Source: Microbacteriaceae bacterium UBA1487 (GTDB taxonomy: Bacteria > Actinomycetota > Actinomycetes > Actinomycetales > Microbacteriaceae). Taken from it: a DNA stretch of 21,132 nt. The notes under the pieces were generated by a model. It had not been told where the DNA came from. It was given only the letters and a program-made list of their open reading frames with translations, and did no database searches. Below, piece by piece: positions 7,566-14,008 of the stretch. The stretch spans positions 107,703 through 128,834 of the forward strand of contig DCRR01000001.1 in assembly GCA_002325245.1 (NCBI GenBank). The letters run 5' to 3'. The first letter of the stretch is position 1. Every line of letters starts with the position of its first letter. A program made the translations under genes and the position numbers.

Positions 7566-8540
7566 CTAGGTGGGTGTGTTTTCGGACTTCAGGGAGGTGC
7601 GGGTGGAGCTGCGCGGTCGGAGGCGAATCCGACTGCTCTGTCGCCACAAGCGAGCGACGTTTCCGCGCGACTGGGCGCGAAGACCAACCAGCACGAGCGC
7701 GACGAAAGCTGCGCCCTGCGGGATGAACTGGGTGAGACTCGGCGGCACATCAAACGCCTGCAGGCGGATGCTCGCCGCGCTGGCGAAGCCGAAGACGGCT
7801 GCCGCGGGCACGATGAATGCCGGTCGGTTGAGCGCCAGCAGGGCGGCGGTGATGCCGATCCAGCCGCGGTCGGCGCTCATGTTGCGGGTGAAGATCCCGA
7901 GATCGCCCACCGAGAGGAAGGCGCCGCCGATGCCGGCGATGGCACCGGCCGTGACGAGGGCGAGCATCTGGGTGCGTCCGACGTTCAGGCCGGCGGACGC
8001 GGCGGCGATCGGGGCCTCGCCGACCGCCAGCAGGTGGCGGCCGCTGCGAGTGCGGAAGTACATCCCGACCAGGATCGCCAGCGTGAAGGCGAGATAGACG
8101 AGCGGGTTCAGTCGGTCGAGCAGCTGTCCGACGAACGGCAGGTCGGAGAGGAACGGAATCTCGACCTCGTCGATGCGGTCGACGTCGGGGGAGTAGATGC
8201 CGACGCCGCCGAGGTAGGAGCGCATCAGGAAGACCGTCAGCTGCAGCACGAGGATGTTGAGCCCGATCGCGAGGATCACCAGGTCGACGCCGATGCGGTG
8301 CGCGGCGGCCATGAGCAATCCGATGAGTGCTCCGGCCGCGGCAGCGGCGAGAATGCCGAGCGTGTTGTCGCCGGTGATGGCGGCGACGAGGATCCCGACG
8401 AACGCGCCCGCGAGAACCTTGGATTCGATTCCGAGGTTCAGCACCCCCGCGCGCGCACTGATCAGCGAGGCGATGGCGGCGAACAGAATCGGAGTCGTGA
8501 GCCGGATGCCGCTGTTGAGGAAGTCGGCGACGACGTTCAT
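7566..8540 (-). CDS. ABC transporter permease, BMP/nucleoside type (NupQ-like)
   Basis: This 324-residue integral membrane protein belongs to the branched-chain/ribose-type permease family (BPD_transp_2). It has many hydrophobic segments and the family stretch ARAGVLNLGIESKVLAGAF near residues 29-47, typical of the second permease of nucleoside importers. The ATG at 8540 overlaps the stop of the first permease as ATGA. The last 40 or so residues form an arginine- and serine-rich cytoplasmic tail, which is longer and more basic than I would expect. Its stop codon TAG lies within the Shine-Dalgarno region of the binding-protein gene. With the protein encoded at 8537-9652 it forms the membrane channel. 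Confidence 0.92.
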   Translation of the reverse strand: MNVVADFLNSGIRLTTPILFAAIASLISARAGVLNLGIESKVLAGAFVGILVAAITGDNTLGILAAAAAGALIGLLMAAAHRIGVDLVILAIGLNILVLQLTVFLMRSYLGGVGIYSPDVDRIDEVEIPFLSDLPFVGQLLDRLNPLVYLAFTLAILVGMYFRTRSGRHLLAVGEAPIAAASAGLNVGRTQMLALVTAGAIAGIGGAFLSVGDLGIFTRNMSADRGWIGITAALLALNRPAFIVPAAAVFGFASAASIRLQAFDVPPSLTQFIPQGAAFVALVLVGLRAQSRGNVARLWRQSSRIRLRPRSSTRTSLKSENTPT

Positions 8541-9652
8541 GCGGTCCCCTTTTCGACGGTCAGTTCAGCGGCGGCATCGTGTCTTCGGTTCGCTCGGCGC
8601 CGGTCGATCCATCTCTCGAGGCGCGTCAGCAGCGGCGCCTGGACGGCGATCAGCACGATCATGAGTGCCAGGACGGTGGAGCCGATCTCGCGGGGCACGC
8701 CCAGCACGATCTGGAGGCCGTTGACCGCGCCGACCGTGATGCCGGCATAGAGCACGCCCGCGATCGCGGCGCCGATGGCGGTGGTGCCGCCGAGGATCGC
8801 GGCGGTGAGGCCCGTGAATCCGGTGCCGTCGGAGAAGCCTTCGATGACGCGGTAGTTGACGCCGAGCACCTGGACGCCGCCGCCGATGCCGGCGAGGGCG
8901 CCGCCGAGGAGTCCGGCGCGGAGCACGCTGCCGGTGCTCGACATGCCGGAGTAGCGTGCGAAGAGCGTCGCCTCGCCGGACATCCGCTGCTCGTAGCCCG
9001 CGGTGGTGCGGCTGAGGAAGAACCAGACGCCGATCACGGCGACGATCGCGATGAGGAACGAGACGCCGAACTTGGTCGAGATGTCGAACAGGGGCAGGCG
9101 AGCGGTCTCGGCGACGACGTGCGTGTAGCCGACCGTGGACGCCTCGGCGCGCAGGGGGTAGTTGACGAGGAAGTCGACAAGGAGTCCGGCGATCGCGTTC
9201 AGGACGATCGTGATGATGAGCTCGTTCACCCCGAGGTAGATCTTGAGGATGGCGGGGATCACGCCCCAGATCGCTCCGACAGCACCAGCGGCCGCGAGGC
9301 AGACGATCGGGTGGATGCCAGCGGGAAGAAGGATGCCGTAGCCGACGACGGCCGCGGCGAGGCCGCCGAGCGCGTACTGACCTTCCTGGCCGATGCTGAA
9401 CAGCCCGGTGCGGAGTGCGACGACGGCGCCGAGCGCGGTGAGGATGATCGGCGCGGCGAGGGTGAGGCTTCCGCCGACGTTGCAGTAGCCGGGGCTGCAG
9501 CTGAAGCCCGCCTGGATGACGGTCTGGGCGGCGGCGAGCGGTGACTGCCCGAGGGTGGCGACGAGAACGCCGCCGATGCCGAGCGCGACGATCGCCGCGG
9601 CGACGGGCAAGCCGATGCGGCGCAGTGTGCGCTCGATACTGTCGCGATCCAT
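8537..9652 (-). CDS. ABC transporter permease, BMP/nucleoside type (NupP-like), first gene of the operon
   Basis: This 371-residue integral membrane protein is the first permease of the importer. Visible family stretches are GLFSIGQEGQYALGG and YLGVNELIITIVLNAI, both typical of the NupP/YufP group. It has about eight to ten hydrophobic segments and a charged C-terminal tail (RRRANRRHD). The frame is open upstream to 9979, but that extension is low-complexity and runs through the repeat region, so I start at ATG 9652-9650, where the conserved protein begins. The Shine-Dalgarno is only a G-rich run. Between residues 50 and 60 lies a Cys-containing loop (CSPGYC) predicted outside the membrane. 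It opens the eight-gene operon. Confidence 0.92.
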   Translation of the reverse strand: MDRDSIERTLRRIGLPVAAAIVALGIGGVLVATLGQSPLAAAQTVIQAGFSCSPGYCNVGGSLTLAAPIILTALGAVVALRTGLFSIGQEGQYALGGLAAAVVGYGILLPAGIHPIVCLAAAGAVGAIWGVIPAILKIYLGVNELIITIVLNAIAGLLVDFLVNYPLRAEASTVGYTHVVAETARLPLFDISTKFGVSFLIAIVAVIGVWFFLSRTTAGYEQRMSGEATLFARYSGMSSTGSVLRAGLLGGALAGIGGGVQVLGVNYRVIEGFSDGTGFTGLTAAILGGTTAIGAAIAGVLYAGITVGAVNGLQIVLGVPREIGSTVLALMIVLIAVQAPLLTRLERWIDRRRANRRHDAAAELTVEKGTA

Positions 9653-9704
9653 CGGGCCCCCGTCGGTGTGGTGCTGGGTGTGAGTGTGAACATCTTGCGC
9701 GCCC

Positions 9705-9754
9705 CGTGTTACAAATTCACAAGTCACGTGTTTCCTGCGTGTTACAAATTCACA
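9705..9754. promoter_or_regulatory. Two identical 17-bp direct repeats, probable operator of the eight-gene operon
   Basis: CGTGTTACAAATTCACA occurs at 9705-9721 and again, without mismatch, at 9738-9754, 33 bp apart start to start (about three helical turns). Each copy has partly palindromic ends (TGTnA...TnACA). The repeats are AT-rich in an otherwise GC-rich background and lie 50-100 bp upstream of the first operon gene. A CACGTG palindrome sits between them at 9725-9730. DeoR-family proteins often bind repeated sites, so the DeoR protein encoded at 2765-3562 is the likely ligand (inference). Confidence 0.65.
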
Positions 9755-9793
9755 TGACGGGTCCTCGGGTCTTGCCGCCGCCCGCGCTCCGCT

Positions 9794-9918
9794 GCGGGGA
9801 TGCGCGCCAGGCCCCGCGGATCCCCGCACGTCACCAAATGCAGGAGAATCGCGGCCCACGCCTCGTCGAAACCCCGTGATCGCAGCGGATGCGGCGAGAA
9901 ACTCCTGCATTTCGTCAC
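9794..9918. repeat. Nested inverted-repeat element (REP-like), function unknown
   Basis: There are two structures. A hairpin has arms GCGGGGAT (9794-9801) and ATCCCCGC (9820-9827), extended by CGCG/CGCG inside after one mismatch. Next comes a long inverted repeat, GTCACCAAATGCAGGAG (9830-9846) against CTCCTGCATTTCGTCAC (9902-9918), matching at 15 of 17 positions around a 55-bp centre. No gene ends here, because both flanking genes point outward, so it is not a terminator. It may be a dispersed palindromic element or a regulatory structure. One arm ends 36 bp before the start codon at 9955. Confidence 0.6.
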
Positions 9919-9954
9919 TGGGGGAGGGCGGGGGTGGCGGCGTAGCATGAGCGC

Positions 9955-10749
9955 ATGGCGGTCGACGAGGACGCGACACCCGGGGTGGTGCGAGGGGCGC
10001 GCCGCGCCGCGATCATCGCCGTGGTCGTCTCGCTCGTGATCGCCGCCGCGATCGGGATCGCGGCTCTGGTCAGCGGCGACTTCGGCGAGCTGCAGGGCCG
10101 GATCATCCTCTCGACGCTGACGGTCGCGGCCTTCGGAACGACCGCGCTGTGCCACCTGGCGATCGTGGCGCGCGCCGTGCGCGTGGTCGGGTTCGTTGGC
10201 ATCGCCGCGAGCCTGTTCGCCGCCGTGAGCGCGTTCCTGCTGATCTGGACCGACTGGGACGAGCTCGTCGACGGTGACGCGCTCGTCAAGGCGCTGCTTT
10301 CCTCCGCGATCTTGGCCGCGAGTCTCGCGCAGGCCAACCTGCTGCTCCTGCTGGCTCGTCAGCGCAACGTGCTCATCCGACTCGGGCTCGGCGTCACCCT
10401 GGTCGCCGTCGCGACCGTCGTCGTCATGCTGTGGCTGACGATCTTCACCGACGGCGACATTCCCGGCGACGACGGCTCGGCGTACTGGCGCGCGCTGGGC
10501 GTCGTCGGCATCGTGGATGCGCTCGGCACGATCGCTCTGCCGATCGTGGCGCTCATTCTGCGGGCCCGCACATCGCCGCGTGCCGACACGAGCGAGGGTC
10601 TCGGTGCCGGAAGCTCGAGCGTGACTGTCCCGCTCACTCCGGCGCTCGCCTCGCGCCTCACCGCCGACGCGAGCGCGCGAGGCGTGAGCGTCGAGTCCGC
10701 CGCGCGGGATGCCCTCGAGCGCGGCCTCTCGGCCCGAGAAGGTCTCTGA
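9955..10749 (+). CDS. Six-TM membrane protein with ribbon-helix-helix-like C-terminus, unknown function
   Basis: I do not recognise this 264-residue protein as a named family. Hydrophobic segments at about 18-40, 49-72, 77-98, 111-133, 142-164 and 180-203 predict six membrane spans. After a flexible Ser/Gly-rich linker (about 207-221), residues 222-258 read as a beta strand (VTVPLTP) followed by two helices split by RGVS. This is the pattern of Arc/MetJ/CopG-type ribbon-helix-helix domains, where it would be cytosolic. No Shine-Dalgarno precedes ATG 9955. TAGCAT at 9943-9948 fits a TANNNT -10 box six bases before the ATG, so a leaderless transcript is possible. It stands alone between two catabolic operons. 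Alternatively the C-terminus is merely an amphipathic tail. Confidence 0.75.
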   Translation: MAVDEDATPGVVRGARRAAIIAVVVSLVIAAAIGIAALVSGDFGELQGRIILSTLTVAAFGTTALCHLAIVARAVRVVGFVGIAASLFAAVSAFLLIWTDWDELVDGDALVKALLSSAILAASLAQANLLLLLARQRNVLIRLGLGVTLVAVATVVVMLWLTIFTDGDIPGDDGSAYWRALGVVGIVDALGTIALPIVALILRARTSPRADTSEGLGAGSSSVTVPLTPALASRLTADASARGVSVESAARDALERGLSAREGL

Positions 10750-10752
10750 CCG

Positions 10753-10789
10753 ACGGCACTCCGCCGGTTCCGCTCGGCGGCGGGGCCGT
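10753..10789 (+). terminator. Possible hairpin terminator after the six-TM gene
   Basis: The RNA could fold with an outer ACGGC/GCCGT stem (10753-10757 with 10785-10789) and an inner CCGCCG/CGGCGG stem (10761-10766 with 10775-10780) around an 8-base loop. It follows the stop codon by a few bases, but there is no T-tract, so intrinsic termination is uncertain. Confidence 0.35.
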
Positions 10790-10849
10790 GAATGCGCGCG
10801 CGTGCACGTCCGGGGTGCTTCCGGTCATGGGTTTCGACGTCGCGGGTGG

Positions 10850-10879
10850 TTGACACGCCGAGGTTCTTACTTCTATGGT
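10850..10879 (+). promoter_or_regulatory. Sigma-70-type promoter of the ROK/sugar operon
   Basis: A perfect -35 TTGACA lies at 10850-10855, followed by an 18-bp spacer and a -10 box TATGGT at 10874-10879. The site lies upstream of the ROK regulator ATG, and the palindromic operator begins on its last base. It is the only clear promoter upstream of the plus-strand sugar genes. Confidence 0.75.
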
Positions 10880-10898
10880 TTATTTAGTCCTAAATAAA
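10879..10898. promoter_or_regulatory. Palindromic operator, probable ROK repressor site
   Basis: Perfect 8-bp arms TTTATTTA (10879-10886) and TAAATAAA (10891-10898) flank GTCC. The AT-rich palindrome with T-rich left and A-rich right arm resembles NagC/XylR-type ROK operators. It covers the end of the -10 box and the expected transcription start, so binding would block RNA polymerase. The neighbouring ROK gene is the natural candidate for autoregulation. Confidence 0.78.
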
Positions 10899-10919
10899 GG
10901 GCTGTACCAAGGAGATTCA

Positions 10920-12149
10920 ATGGCGAACCGACCGAGCGCACGCACCGACGTGAATCGATCTGCGATCCTCGCCCAGTTGGGGGCGCAGGGGCCCGCGTCG
11001 CGCGCCGACCTCGCGCGTTCACTCGGCGTCTCGCCGGCACTCATGACGCAGCTCACCAAGGACCTGCTCGCCGATGGCCTCATCGTCGAACTCGAGAACT
11101 CGCCCTCGCAGGGCGGTCGCCCCGCTCGGATGCTGGGCCTCGCCGCGACCGGCGACCGCGTCATCGGCGTGAAGGTCGTTGCCGACCACGTCGCCTTCGT
11201 CGAGGTCGGGCTGGATGGGTCCGTCCAGCGCTCGGCGAGCGAGCCGTTCGATGCTGCGGCGACGACCGTGCTTGCCGACCTGGCGCGGCTGCTCACGCAC
11301 TTCATCTCGGGCGGATCGACGCGCCTGCTCGGCGTGGGCGTCGGCGTCCCCGGCTCGGTCGATCGACAGGGCAACGGCGTCGTCGACTCCCCGCAGCTCG
11401 GCTGGTCGCGGGTTCCGCTCGGTGAGGCGCTGCAGCGCGAGCTCGGGCTGCCGATCATCGTCGAGAACAACGTCAACGCGCTCGCCATGGCAGAGCGCCT
11501 GTACGGCGTCGGACGCCGTCACAACAGCTTCCTCGTCGTCACGATCGGAACCGGAGTGGGCGCCGGGATCGTGGTCGACGGGGTCGTACTTCGCGGTGCC
11601 GCGGGCGGCGCGGGCGAGATCGGGCACACTCCGGTGCTCGAGAACGGTCCGCGCTGCATGTGCGGCAACAAGGGATGCCTCGAATCGCTCATCGGCGAGG
11701 CGGCACTCGTGCGCATCGCGCGCGAACGCGGTGTGATCTCCGCGAGCGCCGGCATCGCCGCGCTGCGCACCGCTGCCGACGAGGGCGACGCGGGCGCGAC
11801 GGCGATCTTCAGCGAGGCCGGTCACCTTCTCGGCCGCACGCTCGCCGGTCTCGTGCACACCCTCGACCCCGAGATCGTCATCCTCCTCGGGGAGGGCACC
11901 GTGTCGTGGCCGCACTGGTCGTTCGGCTTCGAGCCCGCATTCCGCGCGAGCCTGCTGCCCGCGCGACGCGGCGTCGGCGTGGCCGTCGAGAGCTGGCAGG
12001 ACGCGAGCTGGGCGCAGGGCGCCGCAGCGCTCGTGCTGGCCACGCCGTTCGACGCCGACGGCGTCTCGGGCGACCAGGGCCAACTGGTGCGCGATCGGCT
12101 CGTCGCCGGCAGCGCCATCCAGATCACCGCGGAAGGCGTGGACTCGTGA
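10920..12149 (+). CDS. ROK-family transcriptional regulator (XylR/NagC type)
   Basis: This 409-residue regulator has an N-terminal winged helix (about residues 11-60: NRSAILAQLGAQGPASRADLARSLGVSPALMTQLT) joined to a ROK sugar-binding domain. The ROK part shows GVGVGVPGSVD, AGGAGEIGHT and the zinc motif CMCGNKGCLES, with likely ligands His236, Cys246, Cys248 and Cys253. The kinase phosphate loop (DxGxT) is replaced by KVVADH, and the catalytic Asp of the ENDAN motif is Asn (ENNVN), so it should bind sugar but not phosphorylate it. The start at ATG 10920 is fixed by AAGGAG at 10909-10914, five bases upstream; an earlier in-frame ATG lies inside the -10 box. It probably represses its own operon until an imported alpha-glycoside or its breakdown sugar binds. 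The stop overlaps the next gene as GTGA. Confidence 0.94.
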   Translation: MANRPSARTDVNRSAILAQLGAQGPASRADLARSLGVSPALMTQLTKDLLADGLIVELENSPSQGGRPARMLGLAATGDRVIGVKVVADHVAFVEVGLDGSVQRSASEPFDAAATTVLADLARLLTHFISGGSTRLLGVGVGVPGSVDRQGNGVVDSPQLGWSRVPLGEALQRELGLPIIVENNVNALAMAERLYGVGRRHNSFLVVTIGTGVGAGIVVDGVVLRGAAGGAGEIGHTPVLENGPRCMCGNKGCLESLIGEAALVRIARERGVISASAGIAALRTAADEGDAGATAIFSEAGHLLGRTLAGLVHTLDPEIVILLGEGTVSWPHWSFGFEPAFRASLLPARRGVGVAVESWQDASWAQGAAALVLATPFDADGVSGDQGQLVRDRLVAGSAIQITAEGVDS

Positions 12150-13102
12150 GTCTGCGCGCGCCCGAAGCGACAGCTCTGCCGCCGGCCGCCGAGGCGCCCC
12201 GACCGTCGATCGCCGGTTCGTCTCGGCGCAGCCGCCGCGTGAAGTACGCCCTCACCGTGCTCGCATTCATGCTGCCGAGCGCGATCCCCTTGACACTTTT
12301 CGTGCTCGGGCCGATGGTCGGAGCCGCCTGGGTCAGCCTCACCGAGTGGAACCTGCTCTCGCCCGCCACGTTCGTCGGCTTCGACAACTACGTCAGCCTC
12401 TGGAACGACCCCGAGACGGCCGAGGTGTTCCTGCACACGATCTACTACATCGTGGGCTATCTCCCGCTCGTCTACATCGGGGGCCTCGCGCTCGCTCTCG
12501 CCCTCAACGCGGGCCTCAAGGGGCGTTCGTTCCTGCGCGGCATCTACTTCCTGCCGGTGGTCACCAGCTGGATCGTCGTCGCGCTGGTCTGGCGCTGGCT
12601 GCTGAACCCGAGCACGGGCGTCGTCAACTCGGCGCTTGCGTGGTTCGGCATCGACGGCCCCGGCTGGTGGACCGACCCCGTGTGGGCGATGCCGTCGATC
12701 ATCATCGCCTCAGCCTGGAAGGACCTCGGCTTCGTCATGGTGATCCTGCTGGCGGGGCTGCAGGCGATCAACACCGAACTGCTCGACGCCGCTCGCGTCG
12801 ACGGGGCCGGCTGGTGGCGGCGGCTGTTCAGCGTGGTGCTGCCGTTGCTGAGCCCGAGCACCTTCTTCGTCATTGTGATCTCGCTCATCAACGGATTCCA
12901 GGTCTTCGACCAGGTGTACGCCATGACGGGCGGGGGTCCCGGTGGGGCCACTCAGGTCGTGGTGCAGCAGATCTACGACCTGACGTTCCGCTACGGCGCT
13001 GCGGGGGAGGCATCCGCCCTCAGCTGGATGCTGTTCGCGGTGGTCCTCGGAGTCACGGTCATTCAGATCATCGGTCAAAGGAGGTGGGTGACGTATGGCT
13101 GA
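12146..13102 (+). CDS. Carbohydrate ABC transporter permease, MalF/UgpA type
   Basis: This 318-residue inner-membrane permease has about 32 polar N-terminal residues followed by six hydrophobic segments. The EAA loop that docks on the ATPase is at about 211-236 (ELLDAARVDGAGWWRRLFSVVLP). The motif TGGGPGGATQVVV (261-273) is typical of this sugar permease group. The frame stays open upstream inside the ROK gene, but similarity begins at GTG 12146, whose GTGA overlaps the ROK stop; GGAAGG at 12131-12136 may serve as ribosome binding site. It pairs with the permease encoded at 13095-13955. No ABC ATPase is present in this operon, so a shared MsiK/MalK-type ATPase encoded elsewhere is expected. 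Confidence 0.94.
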   Translation: MSLRAPEATALPPAAEAPRPSIAGSSRRSRRVKYALTVLAFMLPSAIPLTLFVLGPMVGAAWVSLTEWNLLSPATFVGFDNYVSLWNDPETAEVFLHTIYYIVGYLPLVYIGGLALALALNAGLKGRSFLRGIYFLPVVTSWIVVALVWRWLLNPSTGVVNSALAWFGIDGPGWWTDPVWAMPSIIIASAWKDLGFVMVILLAGLQAINTELLDAARVDGAGWWRRLFSVVLPLLSPSTFFVIVISLINGFQVFDQVYAMTGGGPGGATQVVVQQIYDLTFRYGAAGEASALSWMLFAVVLGVTVIQIIGQRRWVTYG

Positions 13103-13955
13103 GCGCACCACGACTCGCACGCGGCCCCGCCTCGGGATGCGTCCCGGGCTGATGGGACTGATCATTCTGCACGTCGTCGTCATCCTCGGCGCGATCGCGA
13201 TGTTCTTCCCGTTCCTGTGGACGATCATCACCTCGATCACGCCGGGGGCGGGCCTCACCGTCGCCCCGGCGCTGATCCCGGCCGACCCGTCGCTGGACGC
13301 CTACCGCCAGCTGTTCGAGGAGCGCCCGTTCGCGCGCGTCGCCCTCAACAGCATCGGGCTGGCCACCGTCACGACGCTGGTGCAGCTGTTCACGAGCGCC
13401 ACCGCGGCCTACGCCTTCAGTCGTCTGCCGTTCCGGGGACGCGGCATCGTGTTCGCGGTGTACCTCGCGACGATGATGATCCCGCTGCAGGTGCTGATCG
13501 TTCCGCTCTTCGTCGAGCTGAAGGCGTTCGGGCTGATCAACACCTATCTGGGCGCGCTGCTGCCGACTTTCGCGAGCGCCTTCGGCATCTTCCTGCTGCG
13601 GCAGGCCGTCCACCAGGTTCCGCGTGAGCTGGATGAGGCCGCGACGCTCGATGGCGCCGGGCACTTCCGGATTTTCTTCTCGGTGATCCTGCCGAACATC
13701 AGGCCCGCGCTCGCGACCCTCACCGTGTTCGCGTTCATGGGCAGCTGGAACAACTTCCTCTGGCCGCTGGTCGTCCTGCGCTCTCCCGAGCTGCACACCC
13801 TCCCGGTGGCGCTCGCCGGACTGCAGGGGCAGTACACGACGCAGTGGGACATCGTGATGGCCGGATCGGTCATCAGCGTGCTCCCCATGCTCGCCCTCTA
13901 TCTGTTCGCCCAGAAGTACGTCATTCAGGGCGTCGCAAGCTCCGGACTCAAGTGA
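13095..13955 (+). CDS. Carbohydrate ABC transporter permease, MalG/UgpE type
   Basis: This 286-residue partner permease has six hydrophobic segments and the EAA motif at about 178-203 (ELDEAATLDGAGHFRIFFSVILP), as is standard for the family. It overlaps the end of the first permease by 8 bp. A strong Shine-Dalgarno, AAAGGAGGT at 13077-13085, stands nine bases before ATG 13095. With the binding lipoprotein encoded just downstream it completes the membrane and capture parts of a CUT1-type oligosaccharide importer. Confidence 0.95.
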   Translation: MAERTTTRTRPRLGMRPGLMGLIILHVVVILGAIAMFFPFLWTIITSITPGAGLTVAPALIPADPSLDAYRQLFEERPFARVALNSIGLATVTTLVQLFTSATAAYAFSRLPFRGRGIVFAVYLATMMIPLQVLIVPLFVELKAFGLINTYLGALLPTFASAFGIFLLRQAVHQVPRELDEAATLDGAGHFRIFFSVILPNIRPALATLTVFAFMGSWNNFLWPLVVLRSPELHTLPVALAGLQGQYTTQWDIVMAGSVISVLPMLALYLFAQKYVIQGVASSGLK

Positions 13956-14008
13956 GTCCGGTCGCCCACACCCTCGCACCAAACCCCATCGAAGGAGATA
14001 GGCACATC

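Larger units (their letters stand above)
9653..9954. other. 302-bp intergenic region between divergent genes
   Basis: This is the only gene-free stretch of about 300 bp. From the operon side it holds a CA-rich leader (minus strand), two identical 17-bp direct repeats (9705-9754), a CACGTG palindrome between them, and a nested inverted-repeat element (9794-9918). No sigma-70-type promoter stands out for the minus-strand operon. The best guess is TTGTGA at 9717-9722 with CAAGAT at 9691-9696, but the 19-bp spacing makes it weak. Reading frames crossing the region are low-complexity, and none looks like a gene. Confidence 0.7.

Noticed and set aside
9652..9979. Extension of the first permease to 9979
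   Set aside because: The translated extension crosses the inverted repeat and the 17-bp repeats and is low complexity; family similarity begins at ATG 9652.
9742..10155. 137-codon minus-strand frame over the repeat region
   Set aside because: It is partly antisense to the six-TM gene and partly composed of the inverted-repeat element, with no start context or family signal.
10875..10919. Earlier in-frame ATG for the ROK regulator at 10875
   Set aside because: It lies inside the -10 box and operator and lacks a Shine-Dalgarno, whereas ATG 10920 has AAGGAG at ideal spacing.
10920..12149. ROK protein as a glucokinase
   Set aside because: It has an N-terminal winged helix, lacks the DxGxT phosphate loop, and has Asn instead of the catalytic Asp in the ENDAN position.
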